In this document: in pieces, positions 41,001 through 50,605 of the stretch | How the letters are laid out: each line of letters opens with the position of its first letter | Position numbering within the stretch: position 1 is the stretch's first letter | Source of the DNA: Thinopyrum elongatum | Taxonomy: Eukaryota > Streptophyta > Magnoliopsida > Poales > Poaceae | DNA: 64,000 nucleotides | NCBI GenBank assembly: GCA_011799875.1 | Contig: CM022301.1 | Location: 89,795,667-89,859,666, forward strand | Reading direction: 5' to 3' | Program-made: the position numbers and the translations under genes | The notes under the pieces: generated by a model | Database searches by the model: none | What the model saw: only the letters and a program-made list of their open reading frames with translations | Told to the model about the DNA's origin: nothing

Positions 41001-43806
41001 TGTAGCGACCCGACCCGAATGGATCGAATCTCTGTGTTCAAGTGTCATCCCTGGATCGGTAATGCTGACACACACAGTACTTGAGGGATTTATAACAGAG
41101 TAGCAATCACACACTTATTACATCGAATGTCTCAAAAGAGAACTGGTTACAATAAATATGGCTTAAGGCCATCTAAATAAGATAACAGCGGAAGGCTTGG
41201 AAGATAAGGTGAGTCCATCAACTCCAACGGCATAGCTGAGTGCACGACAACGACCTAGCACACCTTACTCTTCGTCTGAAAAGTCTGCAACATGATACGT
41301 TGCAGCCCGAAACGGGTCAGCACATGGAATATGCTGGCAATATAACACAGTAGAGCAATGAACAGAATAATTGCTAATACTACATGCATATTTGGCTGGT
41401 GGAAAAGCTCTAGGGTTATACTGTTTTGCGAAAAGCCAATTTTTCCCTACAACAAAGGAATATATTTTATTTAACTATCATGGTGGTTGTTGAACATTGA
41501 GAAGGTAAAACCCCCTCTCAATCCCAATTAAAAGTAATCATTAATCCCAACAAATTAATTTAGAGTGATGGGATTCAATATGACGATCCAAGAACCAGAT
41601 ACTCAAGATGTCCATAACCGGGGACACGGCTAATCATGACTAGTTTGTACACTCTGCAGAGGTTTGTGCACTTTTCCCCACAAGACTCGATCTCCTCCGT
41701 TGGATTTCTCGCACTTCATGGTGTTTGAGAAACGGATGACCGAGACACAGTCTTTCTGAAGCATTTACTCTTTACTCTGGGTAGACAGTTACACCTACTT
41801 TCCCCTACATCTGCTAGCCTTCCACTGAAAGAGGTCCTGCAACATACTCAACTATGCTAGAGCCCATAATAGCTTGTGGCTGCACACGGAAGTTTCTAGC
41901 ATGAATAATCTTATGATCCCTTTGAGCCTGGGTGGCGGACCGTAGGAGGATCACACGGTATATCCCCGGGATCTCCTAGGACAACACTGGTATATCCCCA
42001 GGTGCCCAAACAAGCAATCCACCCAGATGTGTATTAAAGTTGCCACCTTAAGTTGAACCATTAATTAAAAATCTCACATCTGTCATGGATACACTCAAAC
42101 CCAATCCACGTCTACGAGCATAGCATGGCAACATAAGCATAGCGTAGAAGTAACTCCCAAGGGTTTGTTATTAAAAGGGCAATAGGTTCTACCTCATCAT
42201 CTACTTCCCAGTACCCACAAGTTAATCACATCCTAATCATGCAATATTTGAGGGTCGAAACTAATGCATAAAAACTGGGTAACGAAGAAGTATGATCAAT
42301 GTGTTACTTGCCTTGCTGACAATCTGCAAATCCTAAAGACTCGTAGTAGCACGCTTCGCACTCCGGGAATTCTATCGCAAACAAACAGTAGCATACATAA
42401 GCAATCAAGCGAATATGCACGGGTAAAACTCAAACGAGATGATTTAACCAGAAAGTTCAACTGAAGAACTCTGGTTTGCAAAAAGAATCAAATCAAACAA
42501 AGCAACGAAACTCAAACTGCGAAAGAAACAAGCTTTGATTACTAATCTGGACTAAAGTCAAATTTTACAGTAGCAAAAACTTGTTTAAGTTGGTTAAACA
42601 GAAAGAGGGCTTCGAGACGAAGATCTAGGCGCTTGAATCGCCTGATTCCGACAAACGAGCGAAAAGTTATACTAAAACGAAAATCGGATCAGGAATCGCG
42701 ATCGAAAATAATCGCGAAAAAGAAAAACTGACGAACAGGCTAACGAACGAACGTTCGCTGTCTGCGGTTAACTCACGAAAACCGTTCGTTAAAACGAACA
42801 TACGGACGAACGTCCGCTGGATAATTAAACCGACGGAAAACCGAACGAACCGAAAAAATAAAAAAAACGCATCTAGGGTTTAAACAAAAACCGATCGGTT
42901 TTTCTCACGAAAACCGACGGCGGCGGCGGCTACCTCCGGCGGTCGGCGGGACGGCGGCGGCGGCGAGCGGCGGCAGCGGCGGCGGCGGCGGCGGCTCCGG
43001 CGGCGGGGTCGGGCGGCGGCGGCGTCCGGCTCCGGCGGCAGCGGCTCCGGCGGCGGCGAGCGGCGGCAGCGGCAGCAGCAGCGTGCGGCGGCGCGGCGGC
43101 GGCTCCGGCGGGGCGGGTCGAGAGAGAGGGGGGGCGGCTATTTAAGGGGGAGGGCCGGGGCGGGGTGGCTTGGGGAGGGGGTCGGCCTCGGGAGGCGTGT
43201 CCGCCTCGGACACGGCCGGCGGCGGCGGGGCGGACTCCCGTGCGGGGGAAGGCGGCGGCGGCCTGCTGGGCCGGCTGGGCTTCGGCCCAGTTCGGTCCGC
43301 GAAGTTTTTTTTTTTTTAAATAAATCCTGACGCAGAAAAACAAATAAAAGAAATACTAAACGGACTCCAAAAATCCTGAAATAAATTTTCCCCGTCCTCT
43401 AAAAATCTACCGGACAAGGTAAACATTTATTTGGGACTCTAATGCAATTTTGAAAAACGCATAATTTTCCTAAATTCAAATAAAATTGCAATAAAAATCC
43501 AAATAAACTATTTATTTGATTTTAATATTTTTCCTCCAATATTCCATTTATTTTGGAGAAGTCATATTATCTCCTCTTATATAATTTTAATATGAAATAT
43601 TTTCGGAGAGAAAAATAATTAAACCAAATTGATCCTTGTTCCAATATTTGAGAAAATTCAAATATGAAAACGGTGAAATCCCCAACTCTCTCCGTGGTCC
43701 TTGAGTTGCTCAGGATTTCGAGGATCGCAAAACGAAATGCAATAAAATATGATATGCATGGATGACCTATGTATAACATTCCAAATTAAAAATTTGGGAT
43801 GTTACA
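41001..43806 (-). mobile_element. Solo LTR E (about 2.8 kb, probably Gypsy)
   Basis: TGTAGCGACCC at the left and GGATGTTACA at the right are the LTR ends. CTGAA at 40996-41000 and 43807-43811 is the target duplication. No second LTR or internal region is present, so it is a solo LTR left by recombination. The minus strand is the likely sense: a TTAAATAG box near 43,138-43,147 is followed by a GC-rich leader with GCC/CGG repeats (43,110 down to 42,910) and then a CpG-rich stretch with CGAACGTTCG palindromes. Family not known to me. Confidence 0.88.
42910..43110 (-). repeat. CGG/GCC-rich imperfect triplet repeat in solo LTR E
   Basis: Runs of CGGCGG broken by GAG and CAG units. All six frames stay open through it for compositional reasons, so the Ala/Pro/Arg-rich frames here are not genes. 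Confidence 0.85.
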
Positions 43807-44102
43807 CTGAACGATCAATATGCTAAGCTAACGGATGGGTCTTGTCCATCACATCATTCTCCTAATGATGTGATCCCGTTCATCAAATGACAACACATGT
43901 CTATGGTTAGGAAACTTAACCATCTTTGATTAACGAGCTAGTCTAGTAGAGGCTTACTAGGGACACAGTGTTTTGTCTATGTATCCACACATGTATCAAG
44001 TTTCTGGTTAATACAATTCTAGCATGAATAATAAACATTTATCATGAATAAGGAAATATAAAATAACAACTTTATTATTGCCTCTAGGGCATATTTCCTT
44101 CA

Positions 44103-45486
44103 GATACGTCTCCATCGTATCTACTTTTCCAAACTCTTTTGCCCTTGTTTTGGACTCTAATTTGCATGATTTGAATGGAACTAACCCCGACTGACGCTGT
44201 TTTCAGCAGAATTGCCATGGTATTATTTTTGTGCAGAAATAAAAGTTCTCGGAATGACCTGAAACTTCACGGAGATCATTTTTGTAATAAATAAAAAATA
44301 TTGGCGAAAGAATCAACCGAAGGGGGCCCACACCCTGTCCACAAGGGTGGGGGCACGCCCTCTGTCCTTGTGGGCCCCCTGGACCTCCACCGACCTCAAC
44401 TCCAACTCCATATATTCACGTTCGGGGCGAAAAAAAATCAGAGAGAAGGATTCATCACGTTTTGCAATATGGAGCCGCCGCCACCTCCTGTTCTTCCTCA
44501 GGAGACCAGATCTGGAGTCCGTTCTGGGCTCCGGAGAGGGGAAATCGTCGCCATCGTCATCATCAACCATCCTCCATCACCAATTTCATGATGCTCACCT
44601 CCGTGCGTGAGTAATCCCATCATAGGCTTGCTGGACGGTGATGGGTTGGATGAGATTTACCATGTAATCGAGTTAGTTTTGTTAGGGTTTGATCCCTAGT
44701 ATCCACTATGTTCTAAGATTGATGTTGCTATGACTTTGCTATGCTTAATGCTTGTCACTAGGGCCCGGGTGCCATGATTTCAGATCTGAACCCTTTATGT
44801 TTCCATGAATATATTTGTGTTCTTGATCCTATCTTGCAAGTTATAGTCACCTACTACGTGTTATGATCTGGCAACCCCGGAGAGACAATAGTCGGGACAC
44901 TTCCCAGTGATGACCGTAGTTTGAGGAGTTCATGTATTCACTAAGTGCTGATGCTTTGGTCCGGTTCTCTATTAAAAGGAGGCCTTAATATCCCTTAGTT
45001 TCCATTAGGACCCCCTTGCCACGGGAGGGTAGGACAAAAGATGTCACGCAAGTTCTTTTCCATAAGCATGTATGACTATATTCGGAATACATGCCTACAT
45101 TATATTGATGAATTGGAGCTAGTTCTGTGTCACCCTATGTTATAACTGTTGCATGATGAATGTCATCCGACATAATTATCCATCATTGATCCATTGCCTA
45201 CGAGCTTTTCACATATTGATCTTTGCTTCGTTACTTTTCCGTTGCCACTGTTACGATTGCTACAAAACTGCTACTGTTACTTTTGCCACTGTTACCGTTA
45301 CTTCCATACTACTTTGCTACTAAATACTTTCCTGTAGATATTAAGTCTTTAGCTGTGGTTGAATTGACAACTCAGCTGCTAATACTTGAGAATATTCTTT
45401 GGCTCCCCTTGTGTCGAATCAATAAATTTGGGTTGAATACTCTACCCTCGAAAACTGTTGCGATCCCCTATACTTGTGGGTTATCA
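44103..45486 (+). repeat. 5' LTR of Gypsy B (after its first six bases)
   Basis: About 1.38 kb in all. It starts (T)GATACGTCTCCATCG and ends ATACTTGTGGGTTATCA. A CCATATATTCACG box at about 44,407 is the likely TATA. The last 25 bases and the following primer region are the same as in element H. Confidence 0.9.
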
Positions 45487-45497
45487 AGACCTTTTTC

Positions 45498-45516
45498 TGG
45501 CGCCGTTGCCGGGGAG
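45498..45516 (+). other. Primer binding site of Gypsy B (tRNA-Asp)
   Basis: TGGCGCCGTTGCCGGGGAG is complementary to the 3' end of plant tRNA-Asp. It lies 11 bases after the LTR, as is usual for this group. Confidence 0.9.
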
Positions 45517-45539
45517 CATAGCTCTATTCTCTGAGTCAC

Positions 45540-46139
45540 TTGGGATTTATATCTGTTGATCACTATGAGGAATTTGAAAGATCAAAGAACCAAGATTTTC
45601 CCTCAACTACGAGGGGAGGTAAGGAACTGCCATCTAGCTCTGCACTTGATTCACCTTCTGTTTTGAGTAAACTTGCGACACCTACACCTGCTATTGATTC
45701 CGATATGTTGCATGTTATTGATGATGCCACTTCTGCTATGCATGATGCTTATGATGAAACTACTTCTATGCTTGATAATACTGTGCCACTTGGTGAATTT
45801 CTTGATGAACAACTTGCTAGGGTTAGAGAGAATGAAATTACTGAAACTGATGATATTATTGAAACTGAAGATTATGATTCTCCCCCTAGGTATGAATTGC
45901 CTGTTGTACCTGAGGGTTATGTTATGGATGAAGAAACTGCTAGAGACTTCTTTGCTTGCAATGATAGAGATGATCTTAAGAAACTGTTAGCTAAGCTGAA
46001 AGAAAAATCCTTGAATGCTAGAATGAAATATGATCCCAATTTTGCTACTTCACCTATCTTTGTTACTGATAAGGATTATGAATTCTCTGTCGATCCTGAG
46101 TTAATTACTTTGGTTGAATCTGATCCTTTCTATGGTTAA
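45540..46139 (+). CDS. Gypsy B gag, N-terminal part
   Basis: An open frame with an acidic, low-complexity start (residues 1-130) and a more folded end (ETARDFFACNDRDDLKKLLAK). No ATG lies at its beginning; the first in-frame Met comes after about 58 codons, so the true start may be upstream in another frame or lost. It ends in TAA at 46137-46139, but the same frame goes on at once into the capsid domain. Gag builds the particle. Confidence 0.8.
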   Translation: MGFISVDHYEEFERSKNQDFPSTTRGGKELPSSSALDSPSVLSKLATPTPAIDSDMLHVIDDATSAMHDAYDETTSMLDNTVPLGEFLDEQLARVRENEITETDDIIETEDYDSPPRYELPVVPEGYVMDEETARDFFACNDRDDLKKLLAKLKEKSLNARMKYDPNFATSPIFVTDKDYEFSVDPELITLVESDPFYG

Positions 46140-46609
46140 GAATCTGAAACAGTTGTGGCACATCTTACTAAACTGAATGATATAGCCACCCTATTTGCTC
46201 ATGAGGAAAAAATTCGCTATTACTATATTCTTAAGTTGTTTCCTTTCTCATTAAAGGGCGATGCTAAGTTATGGTTTAATTCTCTTGCTCCTGGTTGTGT
46301 GCGTAGTCCCCAGGATATGATATACTACTTCTGTCAAAAGTATTTCCCTGCTCATAAGAAACAAGATGCTCTAAAAGAAATATTTAACTTTGTGCAAATT
46401 GAAGAAGAGAGTCTCCCACAAGCTTGGGGGAGGCTTCTCCAGTTACTTAATGCTTAGCCTAATCACCCTCTCAAGAAAAATGAAATACTTGATATCTTTT
46501 ATAATGGACTAACTGATGCTTCCAGAGACCACCTGGATAGTTGTGATGGTTGTGTTTTCAGGGAACGAACTGTTGAGCAAGCTGAATTGCTTTTAAATAA
46601 TATTATGAG
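46140..46609 (+). CDS. Gypsy B gag, capsid (Retrotrans_gag) domain
   Basis: KLFPFSLKGDAKLWFNSLAP, FCQKYFPAHK and QIEEESLPQAWGRLLQLL are typical of the Retrotrans_gag family of Athila/Tat-like elements. A TAG at 46455-46457 interrupts the frame, which continues (DIFYNGLTDASRD, ERTVEQAELLL) to the point where F is inserted at 46,610. The upstream half is in the same frame. Confidence 0.88.
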
Positions 46610-46859
46610 CCGTGACGCCCCCGGCTTAATCGTGCACTAACCATACATGCAAATGCACACGATCAAGCATAAGGACTCACTTGAAGATATCACAACACAA
46701 TTCTAAAACATAAATAAAGTCATACAAGCTTTATATTACAAGCCAGGGGCTTTGAGGGCTCGAATACATAAGCTCGCATACAAGCGTCATAATACATGGT
46801 GAAAATCATTTTTCTACATGAACTAGCCAAGTCTCCAATGTCCTCCACACACCTATTGA

Positions 46860-47615
46860 TCAAGTTTGAGCTTGATGGTCCCCAACCAAGTTGGGTCCTA
46901 AGAAGTTAGTCACAATAGGTTTGGCAACCCAAATGGTCTTGTCAACTTTCAAACCACTTTGGGCACCAACAAACTTGGCAAACAAATTGCCAACATTATC
47001 CTTTCTAAGTGAATAATGATCATTGACAATTGGAGGCTTAGAGACATTACCGTTGGGACATGATGAAGATATGTGTCCCTTCTCACGGCAAATATAGCAA
47101 CATGTGCTCCCCTTTCTCTTCTTCTTTACTTTCTCAACTTGGAGAACATTATCATGGTTAGGCATGGGAAGAGGCCTTTCATTATCTTGAGATTGAACTT
47201 GAGGCCACTTCCCTTGATGCTTCACACTTGAAGCCTTCTTCTTCAATGGACAAGATCTCACATGGTGTCCAACATTCTTGCACTTGAAGCAAATAATGTT
47301 GGCCAAATTCTTGACTTGATCTTGTCCCTTTTTCTTGTTCTTGGACTTCTTCTTGTTGGAGATGAAATCAAGTCCTATTTTATCTTGAGGGTCCTTTTGC
47401 ACACTCAAGATATTATCACAATATTTTTCCAAGTCTTTCTTCAAACTAGTGACTTGGGCCTTGAGCTCTTTATTTTCCTCTACAAGGTTAGTATTAACAA
47501 AAGAACTAGAGGAAGTAGAAACTTCATTGTTAGAGCAACAAGGCATGGTGAGCAATTCATCACAAGATGTACCAATATCATGTAGAGAGGAATTGCAAGG
47601 ACTAGCACATGGCAA
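46860..47615 (-). CDS. Element G gag, C-terminal part with two zinc knuckles
   Basis: CFKCKNVGHHVRSC (about residues 107-120) and CCYICREKGHISSSC (about 173-187) are CCHC knuckles, so the protein binds RNA. Between them lies a Lys-rich stretch. KTIWVAKPIVTNFLGPNLVG near the end matches the gag end of Inga-like Sireviruses. It is in frame with the coiled-coil part; one TGA at 47625-47627 divides them. Confidence 0.85.
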   Translation of the reverse strand: MPCASPCNSSLHDIGTSCDELLTMPCCSNNEVSTSSSSFVNTNLVEENKELKAQVTSLKKDLEKYCDNILSVQKDPQDKIGLDFISNKKKSKNKKKGQDQVKNLANIICFKCKNVGHHVRSCPLKKKASSVKHQGKWPQVQSQDNERPLPMPNHDNVLQVEKVKKKRKGSTCCYICREKGHISSSCPNGNVSKPPIVNDHYSLRKDNVGNLFAKFVGAQSGLKVDKTIWVAKPIVTNFLGPNLVGDHQAQT

Positions 47616-47624
47616 TAAGGCATT

Positions 47625-48437
47625 TCAAGTAGAAGATGTGCTAATATCCACATGAGACTCACATGATTTTACCTTGGTGACCATAGCCTCATGAGCTAAC
47701 TTTAACCCATCATGAGAGATTAGAAGATCCTCATGAGTGCCTGAGAGCTTTTTATGACTTTCTTCCAATTTTCCATAATTGCTAGTTAGCAAATCAAGTT
47801 GAGTCCTCAGCTCAACATTTTCTTTTAATATCGATGCTTCACACAAGATAGAGTTAGTAGCACAAGCATCATTATCAATATGAGAGGAGCATGTAGAAGC
47901 TAGAGACTCCGCATGAGTAGCTTGAAGTTCCTCATGAGACTTAGAGAGTTTGGTGAGCTCTCCTTTAACCTTCTTGTAGTCAAGGTCAAGGTGCTCAAAA
48001 TCCTCTTTAAGTTTACAATGAGTAACTTCAATCTCTTCTTTTAAAGACCTCAAGTCACTAAGACATTGATGAGCCATAGCAAGTTCATGTTCAAGTTGTT
48101 CACTTTTTGCTTGCTCGTAAAGAAATAAGTCATTACGTTTTTGAAAGCAAGCAAGAACATCTTGGAACCTTTTATAAGTGTTATTTTTAGCTCTACGAAG
48201 AGTTTTCCCAATCTCATAGAGATTTTGAGTCAAGACTTCATCATCTTCCTCATTACAACTATCATCATTATCACTAAGAGAAGATGATACCTCGTCATTA
48301 CCTCTTGCCATGAGGCACATGTGAACAAAAGGGGTTGATGATTCTTTTGGAGAAGAGGGTTCTTCATCAATCAAGTGTGCCTCATTTTTCTTGATTTCCT
48401 CTACATGGTTAGTCATAGAACAACTAGAGGAAACCAA
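47625..48437 (-). CDS. Element G gag, coiled-coil middle part
   Basis: Heptad-like stretches dominate (LRRAKNNTYKRFQDVLACF, LRSLKEEIEVTHCKLKEDFE, LTKLSKSHEELQATHAES). A coiled coil between the capsid and knuckle parts is common in Sirevirus gag and may mediate assembly. A frameshift near 48,420 separates it from the N-terminal part. Confidence 0.8.
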   Translation of the reverse strand: MVSSSCSMTNHVEEIKKNEAHLIDEEPSSPKESSTPFVHMCLMARGNDEVSSSLSDNDDSCNEEDDEVLTQNLYEIGKTLRRAKNNTYKRFQDVLACFQKRNDLFLYEQAKSEQLEHELAMAHQCLSDLRSLKEEIEVTHCKLKEDFEHLDLDYKKVKGELTKLSKSHEELQATHAESLASTCSSHIDNDACATNSILCEASILKENVELRTQLDLLTSNYGKLEESHKKLSGTHEDLLISHDGLKLAHEAMVTKVKSCESHVDISTSST

Positions 48438-49117
48438 AGTATTTCGATCATGGCAACACGGGAGAGCAAGATATCATCACAAACATTTGTCATGGAATTC
48501 TTAGGTGATATGCATGGACTATCAACACAATAATTTATACTATTTATGGTGCTAGATATGCTCAAGTCCATAGAGGATACATCACTAGCATCTACACAAG
48601 CAAGATCATCAATAATGATCTTAACACCATCATCACAAGATATTTCTTCACTCACCATGTCATTACCTTGTGGTATGCCACATGTTGGTGAAGTGGAAGA
48701 TATTGAAGTGTGCAAGTAATCGGGGGTGGAAGCAATAGAGAGCTCTTCATGATTTAAAAATGTGGAGAACTCCTCCATTAACTCCCCGAAAAGAATATGG
48801 TCTTCATCAAGATTGGACCCACCATATATATCTTCAAGTTTGGTCCAAGCCTCATGAGCCGACTTGCAAGTCGAGATTTCCTTAAACACTTCAACGGTTA
48901 TAGTTTGATGAATGGCAAGAGAAGTATCACAATCAAGATACATATCCTCAAACGATGGAGAAGGACCATCCTTTGCAATAGAAATTCCTATAAGAACAAT
49001 TCGCCAAGCATTTGGACCCATGGCCCGAAAGCGACAAAGCATGCGAATTCTCCACAGGTGATAATTTGTGCCATCAAAAACAAAGGTGTCGTCGTGCACT
49101 AATCCTTTAGTCGACAT
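48413..49117 (-). CDS. Element G gag, N-terminal domain
   Basis: ATG at 49117 (MSTKGLVHDD). FDGTNYHLWRIRMLCRFRAM and AHEAWTKLEDIYGGS are the DUF4219/UBN2 gag signature of Copia elements. The later part is acidic and Ser-rich. The frame shifts at about 48,420. Confidence 0.88.
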   Translation of the reverse strand: MSTKGLVHDDTFVFDGTNYHLWRIRMLCRFRAMGPNAWRIVLIGISIAKDGPSPSFEDMYLDCDTSLAIHQTITVEVFKEISTCKSAHEAWTKLEDIYGGSNLDEDHILFGELMEEFSTFLNHEELSIASTPDYLHTSISSTSPTCGIPQGNDMVSEEISCDDGVKIIIDDLACVDASDVSSMDLSISSTINSINYCVDSPCISPKNSMTNVCDDILLSRVAMIEILWFPLVVL

Positions 49118-49157
49118 TGTTACTCTCTAGGCGGTTAAGCCCTAAAGAGAGACCAAG

Positions 49158-49169
49158 GCTCTGATACTA
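49158..49169 (-). other. Primer binding site of element G
   Basis: TAGTATCAGAGC on the minus strand, one change from the iMet site TGGTATCAGAGC, two bases from the LTR. Confidence 0.85.
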
Positions 49170-50244
49170 ATTGAAAGGACCACGATGTCGCCTAGAGGGG
49201 GGGTGAATAGGCATTTTAAAATCTTTTACGGATTTGGCTATATCCTAATGCGGAAATAAACTAAGCGGATACTTTTCAAGCACAAATCCTAAATATACTA
49301 GGCTCACTAAGTGCACCAACAACTTAGGATAAACAAGATGAGAACAACGAGGATATGAGTAAGCACAAGTAAGTCACACAAACTTACTCAATGTATATCA
49401 CGAGATATGGAAATGAATAATACACACAACCACAAGTAAGCAATACAAGCTTACACAAATTGTATCACAATATATGGAATTGAATGATACAAGCAAACTC
49501 AAGTAAGCACTACAAGCTTACACAAGTTATGTCACAAGATATGGAAATGAATGTTACAAGCTAGCAATTCACACTAAGCATAAGATAGAACAATAGTAGA
49601 AAGTATGAATTGCGAATATAAAGTGTAGGCCTAAATAATCTCTTCAAGGGAATGGCCAACACAATATAATGAGGACAACAAGATATAGTGAATGCACGGT
49701 CAAGTGACCAAAGTAAACCACAAGTAAGGAGTTAGGGTTAGGGATAACCAAAGTCACGGAGACGAGGATGTATCCCTATGTTCACTTCCTTGGAGGGAAG
49801 CTAGTCACCGTTAGAGAGGTGGATGTTATCACGAAGGCACACCAACGCCACGAAGGCTCACCCTATTCTCCTTGAGATTTCACCACGAAGGCGATTCTCA
49901 ACCACTAGTGGTAGACCTTGAGGCAGCCTCCAAACCTTCACAAACTTTCCGGGGGACAAATCACAAGTTGATTCCTCACCGGAGCACTCCTACTGCCTAG
50001 GAGTCTCCAACCTCCAAGAGTAACAAGAACAAAGGGGAAATGCTCAAGACTTGCTCAAATCACGAATTCCTTTGGTCAAGAGAGGGAGAGGGAGTGGATC
50101 TATCACTTGATTGGAAAAACTCTCAAGAACTCTCATGAATCTCTCCGGGATCTAAGATTTGGTGTAGGAGAAGTGAGAGGGAGCCACTTGTGTTCTTGGG
50201 GCGATTTGGGATGAAGTGGTCAACCCTCTACCGGATTGGTAGAG

Positions 50245-50256
50245 GGGTATATATAG
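50245..50256 (-). promoter_or_regulatory. TATA box of the element G LTR
   Basis: CTATATATACCC on the minus strand. The palindrome array begins about 45 bp upstream of it. Confidence 0.7.
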
Positions 50257-50298
50257 CAAGCCAAGAAATCTAGCCGTTTTAGTGTAAGTGGCTGAGAC

Positions 50299-50605
50299 GG
50301 GCCGGACATCCGGGCAAGGGCCGGACATCCGGGCAAGGGCCGGACATCCAGCGGCTGAAGAAAAACCACACAAAGTACACAGGCGTAGTAGAAAAACAGG
50401 GGGCCCGGATGTCCGGGGAAGGCCCGGACATCCGGCCAACTTTCAGGCCCCGGATATCTGGCCAAGGGCCGGACATCCGGCGGACACAACCAGCAAATCA
50501 ACACAGTTTCTGGACATCTACGGCCATATATCCGGGAGGATCCCGGATATCCGGGGCGACCCGGCAGCCCGGACATCCGGCCAAGTCCCGGATGTTCGGC
50601 CAATA
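50299..50605. repeat. Array of CCGGATGTCCGG-like palindromes upstream of the G promoter
   Basis: About a dozen copies of CCGG(A/C)(T/C)(A/G)TCCGG and its complement lie in 300 bp. Three of them form a 19 bp tandem repeat (GCCGGACATCCGGGCAAGG) at 50,301-50,350. The core CCGGATATCCGG (50,543-50,554) is fully symmetric. Being short, symmetric, clustered and just upstream of the TATA box, they look like binding sites of a dimeric factor. They are also dense in CpG and CpNpG methylation sites. Confidence 0.85.

Larger units (their letters stand above)
20587..44102 (-). mobile_element. BARE/Angela-like Copia retrotransposon C, complete but inactive, with D and E nested in its LTRs
   Basis: It is flanked by GATAC on both sides. 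On the minus strand the order is 5' LTR (44102-39540, holding solo LTR E), primer site, gag, protease, integrase, RT, RNase H, polypurine tract, 3' LTR (34291-20587, holding element D). The order integrase before RT is Copia. All domains are recognisable, but stops and frameshifts break the frame into at least five parts. The 3' LTR lacks about 810 bp that the 5' LTR has. Confidence 0.95.
39540..44102 (-). repeat. 5' LTR of Copia C, holding solo LTR E
   Basis: On the minus strand it starts TGAAGGAAATATGCCC at 44102 and ends CCCAACA at 39540. Without E and its 5 bp duplication it is about 1.75 kb, the BARE LTR size. The TATA box is at 39968-39982. Confidence 0.92.
44103..46610 (+). mobile_element. 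Gypsy element B: 5' LTR, primer site and gag, first part
   Basis: The LTR continues from 20581-20586 and ends at 45486 (GTGGGTTATCA). A tRNA-Asp primer site and a gag frame follow, and the element is cut at about 46,610 by solo LTR F. It continues at 62702 to the end of the window. The primer type and the gag resemble the Athila-like Gypsy group. It is inserted in LTR A. Confidence 0.9.

Noticed and set aside
42930..43343. 137-codon Ala/Pro/Arg-rich frame on the minus strand
   Set aside because: It is the translation of a CGG-type repeat in solo LTR E.
45673..45990. Leu/Met-rich 105-codon frame, membrane-like
   Set aside because: Shadow of the Gypsy B gag frame in another phase; the hydrophobicity comes from the GAT/TGA-rich codons.
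50299..50605. CRISPR-like array in the G LTR
   Set aside because: The repeats are short imperfect palindromes with irregular spacing inside a plant LTR; there is no spacer structure or cas gene.
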